A stretch of DNA of 64,000 nucleotides, from NCBI GenBank assembly GCA_947445035.1, contig CANFCK010000002.1, positions 1 through 64,000 on the forward strand, read 5' to 3'. Position numbers and translations under genes: made by a program. Below, piece by piece: positions 53,279 to 63,048 of the stretch (position 1 is the stretch's first letter; every line of letters begins with the position of its first letter). Origin of the DNA: Deltaproteobacteria bacterium. GTDB taxonomy: Bacteria; Myxococcota_A; UBA796; SXON01. A model generated the notes under the pieces. That model worked only from the letters and a program-made list of their open reading frames with translations. It ran no database searches and had not been told where the DNA came from.

Positions 53279-56199
53279 CACCACTCCGTCGTCAACAGGT
53301 CTTCGGTCGTCTTCTGGCCCGCGGCCGCCGCTTGGCCGCCGGGAACCGTGCCTGGCAAGAAGGGCATCGCCCGCCCGCCAGCCATCGGCCGGCCCGAGGC
53401 CTCGTCGATCCCGACGAACGCCGCGTTGCCCCCGCCCGGCCACTCTCGGTCGGTGTCTTTGGGCACCGCGCGGGCCATATACTGCATCCAGATCGGCAGC
53501 GCCGTGTGCCCCCCGGTCGCCTGGGCGCCGAGGGTCTTCGGCGTGTCGTAGCCAACCCAGACCACCGTCAAAACCGTAGGGGTGTAGCCGGCGAACCAGG
53601 CGTCGCGATTTTCGTTGGTGGTTCCGGTCTTACCGGCCACACGCAACCCTAACTTCTGCGCCTTGGCCGCCGTGCCGTTGCTCGCCACCTCGATGAGCAT
53701 CCAGTTCATGATCTGGGCCACCGACGGATCCAAGACCTTTTCCCACTCTGCGGGCTGCACGAACTGCTCGAGCACCACGCCGTCGCGGTCGGTGACCTTG
53801 TCGACATAGTGTGGTTCTACGCGGTGACCGACCGTCGCGAAGGCGCTGTAGGCCCGGGCCAGCTCGGGGATGGTCAGCGAGGCCGAGCCGAGGCCCATCG
53901 ACAGGTCCACATCCATGTGGCTTTCGATGCCCAGCCGTCGAGACAGCGCCACCACCGGATCGAGGCCGATCACGTCCAGGACGCGCACGGTGACGACGTT
54001 GCGGGAGAGCGCCAGCGCTTTGCGGAGGGTGATGTCACCCAGGTAGTCCTCGCCATAGTTGGCGGGCTTCCACAGCTGATTGCGCAGGGTGTTGTAGACC
54101 AGCGGCGCGTCCTGAACGATCGTCGCGGTGGTGAACTTCTTCGACTCGATGGCCGCCGCGTAGACGATGGGCTTGAAGGTGCTGCCCACCTGCCGCTGCG
54201 CTTGGGTGGCGCGGTTGAACTGGGTGTCTTGGAAATCGACACCCCCGACCATCGCGATCACCGCGCCATCATCGAGCCGATAGCTCCACAGCGCCCCCTG
54301 GATCTCCGGCTTCTGGAAAAGGCTGACCGCCGCCAACGGCCCCTCCCCCGCATCCGCGTACTTGGCCAGCGCCTCGCTCTTGCGGAAGTCCTGAGCTTCG
54401 ACCTCGATGGTCACCACGTCGCCAACCCGGAGCGCCCGCGCCATGTCGTCGATCTTCCGGCCCTTGCGCGGCTCTTCCGGCGTCACGGGGTACGCCCAAT
54501 TGGTCCAGGACAACGGCATGATCCCGATGACCCCGCCAAGGTCGACCAGCGCGTGCTTCTTGTGAACCTCGGTGACGACGCCGGTGTAGAACTCCCCTTC
54601 GACAACCGCAGTCAGCTTGGTGGCGAGGGCCTTCCGACGCTCGGCCATGGCCCCACTGTCGAGATGCTCCACCGCACCCCGCCACCCGCCAATCTTTTCC
54701 TCCGCGTCGCCCACGCCGCCGGTGATGGCGCGCTGCGCTTCTTGCTGCAAGGCCAGATCGCAAGTGCTTTGTACGACGAGCCCGTCGTTGTACACCCGAT
54801 CCTGCCCGTACTTTTCTACGAGGTACCGCCGGATATGCTCGGTGAACCAAGGCGCCTTGACGAGGAACTCATTCTTCCTGGCGACGATGACCACCTCCGC
54901 GGCAAAGGCCGCATCGCCCTCTTCTTTGGTGATGATCCCATTCTCGGTCATCTGGTCCAGCACATAGCGCTGCCGCGTCTTGGCCTTTTCGAAGTGACGG
55001 TGGGGGCTGTAGTCGCTGGGGCGTTGGGGCAGCCCGGCGATCATCGCCGCCTCAGCGAGCGTGAGGTCGGCGACGTGTTTGTCGAAGTAGACGCGCGCGG
55101 CCGCCTCGACCCCGTAGGCGCCCGAACCGAGGTATATCTGGTTCAAATACAGGTAGAGGATGTGCTTTTTGTCGAAGGCCTCTTCCACCCGCCACGCCAG
55201 GAGAACCTCCTTGATCTTGCGGGTGAAGGTCTTTTCGTTGGTGAGCAAGAAGGCGCGGGCCACCTGTTGGGTGATCGTCGATGCGCCCTGGGCCTTCTTT
55301 CCGGCGAGTGTGTTGCGCCCCACGGCCCTCACGATCCCCATGTAGTCGATGCCACCGTGCTCGTAGAAGGACGCATCCTCTGCCGAGATGAACGCATCGA
55401 GCAGGACCTGCGGCATGGCGTCCAGCTCCACCACGTAGCGGCGCTTCTCGTATATCTCTCCCATCAGCTCGCCGTGCTGATCGTAGACCACGGTCACGGT
55501 GGGGGGGCGGTAGGCGCCGAGCGTTTCGACGCTGGGCAGCTCACGCGAATAGTACCAGCCGGCCCCGAAGATGCCGATCGCGCAGCCGAGGGCAACCACC
55601 ACGCCGAAGGTCGCGGTGCCGGCGAAGCCCGCGGAGAGCCAGCGTCGTAGCCAGCTGCGGGGCTTTCCCTTCGGCGGCGGCGGTTTCTTTCCAGGCCGGG
55701 ACAGGGATGAAGCGGGCGGGAGCGGCCGCACGCCGCCGCCCGGCGGCGCGATGATCGGCCGGACGGGACGCGGGCGAGGCGGCGGCAACGGCGTGCCCAT
55801 CTGGGTCAGGTCATCGCCGTCTCCATCGACATCGGCCGCCGGAATCGGCCGCCCGAGCCCCGTCGCCGAGGTGCCCGGCATCGCCATGACCTCGGACTCG
55901 GTGCGCGCGGGCGGCGGTACCCCAAGGGGCGGAGCCACCCGCGTCGGCGCAACGGGGGTCGGTTCCGCGCGGACCGACCGCAGAGGCGGCTTCGGCAGGG
56001 GCGTGGCGCGGGCAGCGGCCGGGACCGGGTCGTCCGCGAAGCGGGCGCCTCGACCGCGCAGAAGCTCCATCATTCCAACGGGATAGCTCACCAGGAGGGG
56101 ACGACCGCACGCACATTGCCGTTCCGTGCCAGGGAGCGGATACGGCTCCCCCAGCCGGGTCTTCGTTGCGCAGTGGGGGCAGGTGACGCTGAGTGCCAT
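53278..56199 (-). CDS. Class A penicillin-binding protein (PBP1A) with N-terminal zinc ribbon
   Basis: 973 aa bifunctional peptidoglycan synthase. An N-terminal zinc-ribbon (VTCPHCATKTRLG...RQCACGRPLLVSY) and about 120-residue Pro-rich cytoplasmic linker precede the TM (GVVVALGCAIGIFGAGWYY, about 200-220). The transglycosylase follows (EDASFYEHGGIDYMG, QGASTITQQVARAFLL), then an OB-like insert, and the transpeptidase with GSTFKPIVY (SxxK), ALSRNVVTV (SxN) and AGKTGTTNENRD (KTG). The 3' neighbour is the Cys-rich lipoprotein. TAGGCG lies 23 nt upstream. Confidence 0.95.
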   Translation of the reverse strand: MALSVTCPHCATKTRLGEPYPLPGTERQCACGRPLLVSYPVGMMELLRGRGARFADDPVPAAARATPLPKPPLRSVRAEPTPVAPTRVAPPLGVPPPARTESEVMAMPGTSATGLGRPIPAADVDGDGDDLTQMGTPLPPPRPRPVRPIIAPPGGGVRPLPPASSLSRPGKKPPPPKGKPRSWLRRWLSAGFAGTATFGVVVALGCAIGIFGAGWYYSRELPSVETLGAYRPPTVTVVYDQHGELMGEIYEKRRYVVELDAMPQVLLDAFISAEDASFYEHGGIDYMGIVRAVGRNTLAGKKAQGASTITQQVARAFLLTNEKTFTRKIKEVLLAWRVEEAFDKKHILYLYLNQIYLGSGAYGVEAAARVYFDKHVADLTLAEAAMIAGLPQRPSDYSPHRHFEKAKTRQRYVLDQMTENGIITKEEGDAAFAAEVVIVARKNEFLVKAPWFTEHIRRYLVEKYGQDRVYNDGLVVQSTCDLALQQEAQRAITGGVGDAEEKIGGWRGAVEHLDSGAMAERRKALATKLTAVVEGEFYTGVVTEVHKKHALVDLGGVIGIMPLSWTNWAYPVTPEEPRKGRKIDDMARALRVGDVVTIEVEAQDFRKSEALAKYADAGEGPLAAVSLFQKPEIQGALWSYRLDDGAVIAMVGGVDFQDTQFNRATQAQRQVGSTFKPIVYAAAIESKKFTTATIVQDAPLVYNTLRNQLWKPANYGEDYLGDITLRKALALSRNVVTVRVLDVIGLDPVVALSRRLGIESHMDVDLSMGLGSASLTIPELARAYSAFATVGHRVEPHYVDKVTDRDGVVLEQFVQPAEWEKVLDPSVAQIMNWMLIEVASNGTAAKAQKLGLRVAGKTGTTNENRDAWFAGYTPTVLTVVWVGYDTPKTLGAQATGGHTALPIWMQYMARAVPKDTDREWPGGGNAAFVGIDEASGRPMAGGRAMPFLPGTVPGGQAAAAGQKTTEDLLTTEW

Positions 56200-56233
56200 C
56201 CGTCAGGATTCGTCCCCGCCTATCTTCTCTGGC

Positions 56234-56262
56234 TTGCGCATGGAACCGCTGGCGCCTAATCT
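56234..56262 (+). promoter_or_regulatory. Predicted promoter of the S41 protease gene
   Basis: TTGCGC (56234-56239), 17-nt spacer, TAATCT (56257-56262), 12 nt before the ATG at 56275. It overlaps the start region of mrcA divergently. No Shine-Dalgarno is visible, so the mRNA leader would be about 6 nt. Confidence 0.5.
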
Positions 56263-56274
56263 CGACAAACCAGC

Positions 56275-59133
56275 ATGCGCAAATTCCGAATTCTCCTGAC
56301 CCTGAGCGGGCTCGGGATCATCGCCCTCGGCGGCTACCACGTCGCCGCCCGAGCCAGTACCTTCGTCGCTTCGACGATCCTCCCGATCGAGGTGGAGGGG
56401 GACTTTGTCGACCGCTTCCCCGACATGTCGATGCGGCGGTACGAGTTGGCGCAGCTCGCCATCTTGCGCCAAACGCTCGGCGAGGTCTCCGAGCGCTACG
56501 TCGATCCTGATCGCATCGACTACCCGGCGATGTTTCAGGCCGGACTGGAGGCCGTTGAGCGCTTTTGCCCAGAGGTCGTGCTGCGCCTCGACGGGGAGCG
56601 CCTTCACGTCATGGTGGACCGCTACACCACCATGCTGCAGGTGCGTCCGCTCGACACGCCCGAGGACGTGGTCAGTGAAGCCCAGCGCATCGCCCAGATC
56701 CTCGAGAGCCAACTTCCAGCCGGCGAGTACGCGTTTCCGGAGATCGAGTACGCGTTGGTCAACGGCATGCTCTCGACTTTGGACCCTCACACCATGCTCA
56801 TGCCGCCCGTCGCGGCCCGAAAGATGCAGGAGGACAACGAGGGCAGCTTTGGCGGGCTCGGCATCAGCATCAAAATGGAGAAGGGCGAGCTGAGGATCGA
56901 GTTCCCGATGGCGGGCACGCCAGCGGCCCGTGCCGGACTCAAGCCCCAGGACAAAATCGTGAAGATCGAGGGTGAAGGCACCTTCAACATGGACATCGAC
57001 GACGCCGTCGCCAAGATGCGCGGACCCGCCGGTACGCCCATCACCATCTCGGTCACACGACAGGGCATGGACATCCCCCGCGACGTCAAGATGATCCGCG
57101 CCGAAATCCGCCAAGCAGCGGTGTGGGGGGAGTTGCTCGACGGCAACATCGCCTACGTCGAAATTCCCCAGTTTCACGCGCTCGTCGACACGCAACTCGA
57201 CGCCGAGCTCGCTGCCCTCGCCCGCAAAGCAAGCCCAGGCGGCCTCAAAGGGCTGGTGCTGGACATGCGCGACAACCCCGGCGGCTACCTGGAGCAGGCC
57301 ATCAAGGTCGGCGACAAGTTCCTTTCGCAGGGCGTCGTCGTCGCGACCGTGGGACCCCACGGGTCGGACCGGGAAGAGCGCTCGGCACAAGATTCGGGGA
57401 CCGAGCCGAAGTACCCCATCATCGTGATCATGAGCGGGAATTCAGCGTCCGCGGCGGAGATCGTCGCTGGCGCGTTGAAGAACCAGGAGCGCGCCGCCAT
57501 CCTCGGCGAACGCAGCTTCGGCAAAGGCTCGGTGCAGGAGATCAACAAGTTCACCGGCGACGCCCAGCTCAAGCTCACGGTGCGTAGCTACCTGACCCCG
57601 GGCGACCACTCCATCCAAGAGATCGGCATTCCCCCGGACATCGAACTGAAGCGCGCCTACGTCTCGCCGCCGCGAAAGATCGAGGGGTACGACGTGATGA
57701 GCGGCCCGGTGATCTCGATGTTCGCGCGGGAAAATCTGACCCGCGAGGCCAATCTCAGCGGACACTTCACCAACACTGTGAACCTCGAAACGCCGCCGGT
57801 CTACAGCCTTCGCTACCTCGCGCCGGTACTCGACGACTCCGCGAAGTCCGACCGAAAAGACGTGAAACAGGACTTCGAAGTCCAGCTCGCTCGCGATGTG
57901 CTGCTCGCCACCCAGGGCGCCCGACGCGCCGACGTCCTGCGGGGCGCCGAAAGCGTGATGGCAGCGCGCCAGCGGACGCAGCAGGCCGCGATCAGCGTGG
58001 CGTTTGCAGCCCAGAAGATGGACTGGTCCGCTTGCAACGCCGCGGCCCCGGCTCAAGCCGACGTGGCGCTGGACTTCGCGGTGACAGGCACAAGTGACTG
58101 GGGGAACAGCCTCATTCCGGGTGCGTGGACCGACGTTCGCGCCACCGTCTTCAATCACGGTACGACGCCCATCTGCCAGACCCTCGCCCGCGCCGAAAGC
58201 CCGAAGGGCAACGACATCGTCGACGGCACCGAGTTCTACTTCGGGAAGGTTCAGCCTGGTGAAGTGCGCACCTACACCGCACGCATCAAGGTGCCGGCGG
58301 GCTATCCGACCGAGGTTGCGCCGGTGCGCCTGCTGCTCACCGACATGACCGGCAGCACATTGGCGGAAAAGACGGTCGAAATCAACACCGCGGGCCACGA
58401 ACTTCCGGCGTACGCCTGGGACTGGGCGCTCTCCGACAAAGACGGCGGCAACGGCAACGGCCTCCCCGAAGTGGGCGAGACCGTGAGCCTGAAGCTCAAG
58501 GTGACCAACGTCGGCCTTGGCAAGGGCGGAGAAGGCACCTTCAATCTACGCAAAACGGGAGACATGGGAAAAACCGTCGAGTTGAAGGAAGCGCGACTGG
58601 TGCACACCGGGTTGGCGCCGGGTCAGTCGGTCGAGGGGACCCTCAGCTTCCGCATCGCCGCCGAGCCGCCGGAGGGCAAGCTCAGCTTCGAGCTGACGGT
58701 TCGCGACAACGAACGGTATGACTACGCCGCCATCACCAGAGGTGGGTACTACGAATACTACGTCGCGACCGAAAAAATCGCGATGAGCCTCGGCAAACCT
58801 GTCGCGCCCGTGCATCGCCAGCCCCCGCGCATCGAGATCACCCGCGCCCCCAGCCCGGCCGGGGACGACGGTCAGTCCACCGTGTCTGGCGTCGCGAGCG
58901 ATGACATTGGAATTCGCAACGTGATCGTCTATCACGCTCAGCAGAAGCTGGCGTACGCCGGGGGTGGCGACGCCGCTCACCCCGCGCCCACCGTCCCGTT
59001 CACCGCGACCGCGGAGCTTGACGAGGGCAACAACCTGATCGTCATCGCCGCGCGTGATGGGGATGGACTCACCACGACACGCACCCTCAGCATCCTCCGC
59101 CGCCCCGCGCTGGCACAGGCGCCGAAGCCGTAG
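56275..59133 (+). CDS. S41 tail-specific protease with C-terminal CARDB-like domains
   Basis: 952 aa, roughly twice a normal CtpA. N-terminal TM/signal (ILLTLSGLGIIALGGYH). PDZ at about 175-265 (GGLGISIKMEKGELRIEFP, AARAGLKPQDKIVKIEG). S41 core with catalytic Ser390 in SGNSASAAE and Lys417 in ERSFGKGSVQE. After about 560 come Ig-like/CARDB-like beta-sandwich domains (GNGLPEVGETVSLKLKVTNVG) and a final domain with GIRNVIVYHAQQKLAYAGGG. Periplasmic processing of envelope proteins is likely. It leads a co-directional run with PilZ, rhodanese-like, SLT and AlkC. Confidence 0.9.
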   Translation: MRKFRILLTLSGLGIIALGGYHVAARASTFVASTILPIEVEGDFVDRFPDMSMRRYELAQLAILRQTLGEVSERYVDPDRIDYPAMFQAGLEAVERFCPEVVLRLDGERLHVMVDRYTTMLQVRPLDTPEDVVSEAQRIAQILESQLPAGEYAFPEIEYALVNGMLSTLDPHTMLMPPVAARKMQEDNEGSFGGLGISIKMEKGELRIEFPMAGTPAARAGLKPQDKIVKIEGEGTFNMDIDDAVAKMRGPAGTPITISVTRQGMDIPRDVKMIRAEIRQAAVWGELLDGNIAYVEIPQFHALVDTQLDAELAALARKASPGGLKGLVLDMRDNPGGYLEQAIKVGDKFLSQGVVVATVGPHGSDREERSAQDSGTEPKYPIIVIMSGNSASAAEIVAGALKNQERAAILGERSFGKGSVQEINKFTGDAQLKLTVRSYLTPGDHSIQEIGIPPDIELKRAYVSPPRKIEGYDVMSGPVISMFARENLTREANLSGHFTNTVNLETPPVYSLRYLAPVLDDSAKSDRKDVKQDFEVQLARDVLLATQGARRADVLRGAESVMAARQRTQQAAISVAFAAQKMDWSACNAAAPAQADVALDFAVTGTSDWGNSLIPGAWTDVRATVFNHGTTPICQTLARAESPKGNDIVDGTEFYFGKVQPGEVRTYTARIKVPAGYPTEVAPVRLLLTDMTGSTLAEKTVEINTAGHELPAYAWDWALSDKDGGNGNGLPEVGETVSLKLKVTNVGLGKGGEGTFNLRKTGDMGKTVELKEARLVHTGLAPGQSVEGTLSFRIAAEPPEGKLSFELTVRDNERYDYAAITRGGYYEYYVATEKIAMSLGKPVAPVHRQPPRIEITRAPSPAGDDGQSTVSGVASDDIGIRNVIVYHAQQKLAYAGGGDAAHPAPTVPFTATAELDEGNNLIVIAARDGDGLTTTRTLSILRRPALAQAPKP

Positions 59134-59139
59134 TCGGAT

Positions 59140-59145
59140 TACCCT
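59140..59145 (+). promoter_or_regulatory. Leaderless-type -10 (TACCCT) of the PilZ gene
   Basis: TACCCT (exact TANNNT) occupies -12 to -7 of the ATG at 59152, in the 18-nt gap after the S41 gene. No Shine-Dalgarno is present. Confidence 0.4.
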
Positions 59146-59151
59146 AAGGCC

Positions 59152-59823
59152 ATGCTGCCCAACCTGAAGCTTCCCGCCCAGGTCTCGATCGTCCACGCGG
59201 CGTCGGTGCCTCCCCTGCTCGTCAAGGGGCGTTGCGTCAAACAGACCGGCGACGAGCTGTCCATCGAGGTGCCCCAGGGCACCGAGCTACCCGCCAATGT
59301 GCAGCTGATCGTGGACTTCGCGGGTGAGCCGGGCGTGAGTCGGGCCATCGTCACCGTGCTCGGACATCGCGACGGACGCCTGTTGGTGCAGGTGCTGCGG
59401 GTGCCCACGTCCGACAAGCGGGAATACCCCCGCATGCACGGCGGCATCACCTTGCGGTACCACCTGCTGCCCCGGGCCACGGCGCTCGATGCGGCGGATA
59501 CGTGGATGCGCGGCGGCGCGCCGGTCGGGCCGGAGTACGAACCCGACCCGTTCATGAATTTCTCGGTCACGGGCCTCGCGTTCCACGATGTGGTCACCTG
59601 TCAGGAAGACGACCTGCTCGGCATCCTGATGAAGGTCCCCGGGGTCGATCACACGTGGCGCGGGGTGGCTTCGGTCATCCGGGTGTCGAAGATCCCGATC
59701 GACGAGCACGACGACTCGATCCCCGCCACCCACCGCATCGCGGTCAATTTCCACGAGATCCCCGATGAAGCGCGCGTCGCCCTCGGCAAACACACTGAGC
59801 GCATCCAGGAGGCGTGGTTGTGA
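59152..59823 (+). CDS. PilZ-domain c-di-GMP-binding protein
   Basis: 223 aa. An N-terminal YcgR-like or flanking barrel (about 1-90) precedes a PilZ domain with the Arg motif DKREYPRM and the second motif NFSVTGLAFHD (usually D/NxSxxG). These two together bind c-di-GMP. It is cytosolic. Targets could be motility or envelope synthesis, in keeping with the neighbouring protease and lytic transglycosylase. Its stop overlaps the next start (GTGA). Confidence 0.88.
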   Translation: MLPNLKLPAQVSIVHAASVPPLLVKGRCVKQTGDELSIEVPQGTELPANVQLIVDFAGEPGVSRAIVTVLGHRDGRLLVQVLRVPTSDKREYPRMHGGITLRYHLLPRATALDAADTWMRGGAPVGPEYEPDPFMNFSVTGLAFHDVVTCQEDDLLGILMKVPGVDHTWRGVASVIRVSKIPIDEHDDSIPATHRIAVNFHEIPDEARVALGKHTERIQEAWL

Positions 59824-60491
59824 TTCGTGATCGACTCAAGGGCGCGGTCAAAAAGGCGGCGATCAAATTCTTCGGCATGGAGTGGGACGCGGAAGAGCTC
59901 GCCCCCAACGACGGCAATACCAAGCTCGACGGCCCCCAGACCTTCGATCCCAACCTGATCCCGCGGGTGGTGGATGGGTCGGGCGATACCCCAGGCCCCA
60001 AGCATCGCGAACGAATCGGCCGAACCTGGCTGGCCTCGCAGGTGATCAGCGGCGTCCCTGGGGTGCTCATCGACCTGCGCCACCCGCGCGAGGTGGTGGC
60101 CGGGCTCATTCCCCAGGCGATTCTCATCCCGGGGGACCAGCTCCGCACCCAACTTGACCGGTTGCCTGCGAAAGACGTGCGCATCACGCTCTACGATCAA
60201 ACCGGGGGCGACGCGGGAGAGGTCATGGCCACCTGGCTGCGCGAACAGGGCTGGGGCGTCGCCCGCTTCCTGCAGGGGGGCTACGCCGAGTGGATCCAGC
60301 ACGACGAGCCCGTCGCGCTGCCCCAACCGCCACCGGGCGGCCGCTTTCACCTCGGCAATCCGGTAGAACTCAAGGCCGGCGGCCGCGGGTATGTACAGGA
60401 GGTTTCGGCGGAGGGCACGCCCCGCTATGCGGTGCTGCTCGACTCCGGCGAGGTCCGCACCGCAGTGGCGGAGGCCGAGCTCGTCGGGTGA
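59820..60491 (+). CDS. Rhodanese-like protein without catalytic cysteine
   Basis: 223 aa from GTG 59820. The rhodanese domain is at about 80-170: ISGVPGVLIDLRHPREVVAGLIPQAILIPGDQL and the C-terminal LQGGYAEWIQHDEPV are normal. The active loop, usually CRxGxRS, reads LYDQTGGDAGE: Asp replaces the sulfur-carrying Cys. The protein also has a C-terminal SH3-like barrel region (GNPVELKAGGRGYVQEVS). A regulatory or binding role is likely. It is coupled to the PilZ gene upstream. Confidence 0.82.
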   Translation: MIRDRLKGAVKKAAIKFFGMEWDAEELAPNDGNTKLDGPQTFDPNLIPRVVDGSGDTPGPKHRERIGRTWLASQVISGVPGVLIDLRHPREVVAGLIPQAILIPGDQLRTQLDRLPAKDVRITLYDQTGGDAGEVMATWLREQGWGVARFLQGGYAEWIQHDEPVALPQPPPGGRFHLGNPVELKAGGRGYVQEVSAEGTPRYAVLLDSGEVRTAVAEAELVG

Positions 60492-60495
60492 TTCG

Positions 60496-63048
60496 GTGAG
60501 GGCAGCACCGGCGCTCCGGCGCGCGACCCTCGGGCTCACCATGCTCTGGCTGGGCGCTGCGCTGGCCCTGGCGAACGATGCTCCCGGCACAGTCTTGCCG
60601 CGGGCGCCGACCACCCCACCGGGGCGCGCCGCGGCGGTCGCCCAAGATTCCCTGGCAGCGGCGATCGAAGCCAGGATGCAGGGGGACCTGCGCCGATCGG
60701 CGTGGCACTACGAAAAGTTTCTCGCTGGGAAGTCGGGGAGCAGCGGCGCGCGTGCCGGCGCCCAGGTTGCCCTCGGCGTGGTGTACATGGACCTCGGTGA
60801 GCCCAACGCTGCGAGCGCGCTCTTTTCCAAAGTGCGCTCGGGTGGCGGCCCCGTCGCTCCGTGGGGCGCGTGGTTCGAGGCGCTGGCCGACCACCACCGC
60901 GGACGGCACAGCGTCGCCGCGAGCGAGTGCGCAGCGTATCGAAAGAACTGGCCAACGGGTCCGCATGCCGATGAGTGTCTGGTGCTGATGGGTGACGCCT
61001 ACGTCGCCGCGGGGCTCAGGGGCCCGGCAATCGGCGCGTACTCCGCCTACCTGGAGGCCCATCCCGACTCCCCGCGCGATGAACCTCTGCGGCTGGGCAT
61101 CGCACTCGCCGTGAGCACCACCGATCAGAAGTCGGCAATTCCGATGCTTCAGCGACTGGTTCTGGACCACCAGTACCACTCGACCGGGGACACCGCCCAG
61201 CGCCGCCTGGACGAACTGGCCAAAGAAGGCTTCGCCACGGCGCTCCCCAACGACGGCGTGACCGCGTGCCGGATCGCGGCCGAACGCAAACGCTGCGGGT
61301 ACGAGGCCGACGCCTGGGAGCGCTTTCAGGCACTCGAGGTCCGCGCCGTCGACGACCCCGCCATCGCCGCATGGATCGAGGATCACGCCGACCAGTTCCG
61401 GTGGGGTACCAGCCAGTACCTGAAGGTCGCCGAGGTGCTGGCCGAACGCTACGCAAAAAAACCGAGCGCGGACCTCGCGTGGCAGCGGTTCCGTGCCCTC
61501 GCGCGCGGCGGCGACTGGGTGTCAGCCGAAAAACAACTCGTCCACGGGGCGACTGCACATGGCGGCCGCCTGAAGAGCAAGGAAGAACTGGCGCGGGCGC
61601 AGCTTTTGTCGGGAAACTACCTCGGCGCGCGCGACACCTGGACCGCCCTCGGCAAGGGCGGCGGCGCCTTCGGGCGCGAAGCCCGTTGGTTGGCCGCCTT
61701 TGCGGCCTACCGCGCCGGAGATGACGCCGACGCGCTGGCGCGGCTGGACAAGCTGGTCGGCGGCGACGAGTGGACGTCGGAGGCGGCGCGGTACTACCGC
61801 GTGCGGACGCTGCAACGCCTCGGCCGACTCGATGAGGCGGCGGCGCAGCGCGACGCCATCTACAAGGCCGATCCGTGGAGCTGGTACGCAGCGCTCTTGC
61901 AGAACGACACCGCGCCCGAAACGACCGAGGTCGCCCGCGACGGGACGTGGCCTGGACCCGTGGCCGCCGTGCTCCCGAGCCTGCGTGCCCCAACCACCGC
62001 CGGCGCGGCGCTCGCGACGCCCGCTTCGGTATCCCGCTCGAGCGCCACCCCGGTCAACTGGTCCGCCCTCACCTGGACCGGGGCCGGCTTCGCAGGGGCA
62101 GCCGCGGGCACGCGACTGCCGACACCGCCGCCCGCGGCACCTGGGGCGCCATCGGGTCGCGACTGGGATCGTCGCCCAGACAGCTATGGATCAGGAATTG
62201 TCGATGTCGCAGAGGGGGCGCGGCTGTTGGAACGGCTGCAGACCGAACATCCCGACCTTTTCCCCCACGCCCAAGCGGCCGCGGACCTCGCGCGGGGCGG
62301 TGCGTTCGAACTGGCGGCACCGCTGGTGGCACGGATGTACGACGCAATCGACCCAGCGGTGGGGGGCACCGCGCACCCAGAGGTGACGTTGACCGTCAGC
62401 GAGTGGCGGCAGGTCTTCTTGTTGGCCCGCGACAACTACCATGTCGCGCGCTTTTCCTGGGGGCTGCACAAGGGCGCGAACACCCCCGAAGCGAAGGTCG
62501 CTGCTTGGCGGCTTTCGTACCCCTCGGCCGAAGCCGACGCGCTCTGGCGACACGGCCAGCACTACGACGTCGACCCGCTGATGGCGCTGGGGCTGATGCG
62601 CCAGGAGAGCGTGTACCGACAGTGGGCGCTGTCCGCGACCGGCGCCATCGGCCTGATGCAGGTGATGCCCCGCACCGGCGCGCGCATCGCCGCACGCATC
62701 GGCGACCGCACCTACAGCCCCGACATCCTCGAATCCCCCTCGACGAACGTGCGCTATGGCATGTGGTACCTCCACGTTTTGATGGACCGCTTCGGGGGCG
62801 CGTGGCCGTTGGCGGTGGCGAGCTACAACGGCGGCCCCCACAACGTCTCGGCGTGGTTGCACCCCTGGGGCGACAATATCCGCATCGACGACTTCGTCGA
62901 GCAGATGCCCTACACCGAGACGCGCGACTACGTCAAGAAGGTCACCGGCTGGTACATGGCCTACGTGGCGCTGTACGGTACGCCCGAGGATCGCGTGCGG
63001 ATCCCGCTCACCGTCACGCGCGACGACCCGACGCTCGTCAACTTCTGA
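60496..63048 (+). CDS. Soluble lytic murein transglycosylase (SLT)-like
   Basis: 850 aa from GTG 60496; the track start at 60391 overlaps the previous gene. Signal peptide TLGLTMLWLGAALALA. A long superhelical TPR-like region (about 40-640; AQVALGVVYMDLGEPNAASALF) is followed by the SLT domain (about 680-830) with catalytic Glu704 in MRQESVYRQW, GAIGLMQVMP, ASYNGGPHNV and the final DYVKKVTGWYMAYVALYG. It cleaves peptidoglycan to 1,6-anhydromuropeptides in the periplasm. Start/stop overlap (TGATG) with the AlkC-like gene. Confidence 0.92.
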   Translation: MRAAPALRRATLGLTMLWLGAALALANDAPGTVLPRAPTTPPGRAAAVAQDSLAAAIEARMQGDLRRSAWHYEKFLAGKSGSSGARAGAQVALGVVYMDLGEPNAASALFSKVRSGGGPVAPWGAWFEALADHHRGRHSVAASECAAYRKNWPTGPHADECLVLMGDAYVAAGLRGPAIGAYSAYLEAHPDSPRDEPLRLGIALAVSTTDQKSAIPMLQRLVLDHQYHSTGDTAQRRLDELAKEGFATALPNDGVTACRIAAERKRCGYEADAWERFQALEVRAVDDPAIAAWIEDHADQFRWGTSQYLKVAEVLAERYAKKPSADLAWQRFRALARGGDWVSAEKQLVHGATAHGGRLKSKEELARAQLLSGNYLGARDTWTALGKGGGAFGREARWLAAFAAYRAGDDADALARLDKLVGGDEWTSEAARYYRVRTLQRLGRLDEAAAQRDAIYKADPWSWYAALLQNDTAPETTEVARDGTWPGPVAAVLPSLRAPTTAGAALATPASVSRSSATPVNWSALTWTGAGFAGAAAGTRLPTPPPAAPGAPSGRDWDRRPDSYGSGIVDVAEGARLLERLQTEHPDLFPHAQAAADLARGGAFELAAPLVARMYDAIDPAVGGTAHPEVTLTVSEWRQVFLLARDNYHVARFSWGLHKGANTPEAKVAAWRLSYPSAEADALWRHGQHYDVDPLMALGLMRQESVYRQWALSATGAIGLMQVMPRTGARIAARIGDRTYSPDILESPSTNVRYGMWYLHVLMDRFGGAWPLAVASYNGGPHNVSAWLHPWGDNIRIDDFVEQMPYTETRDYVKKVTGWYMAYVALYGTPEDRVRIPLTVTRDDPTLVNF

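Noticed and set aside
53809-55650. 613-aa plus-strand ORF opposite PBP1A
   Set aside because: Shadow of a gene with intact SxxK, SxN, KTG and GT51 motifs.
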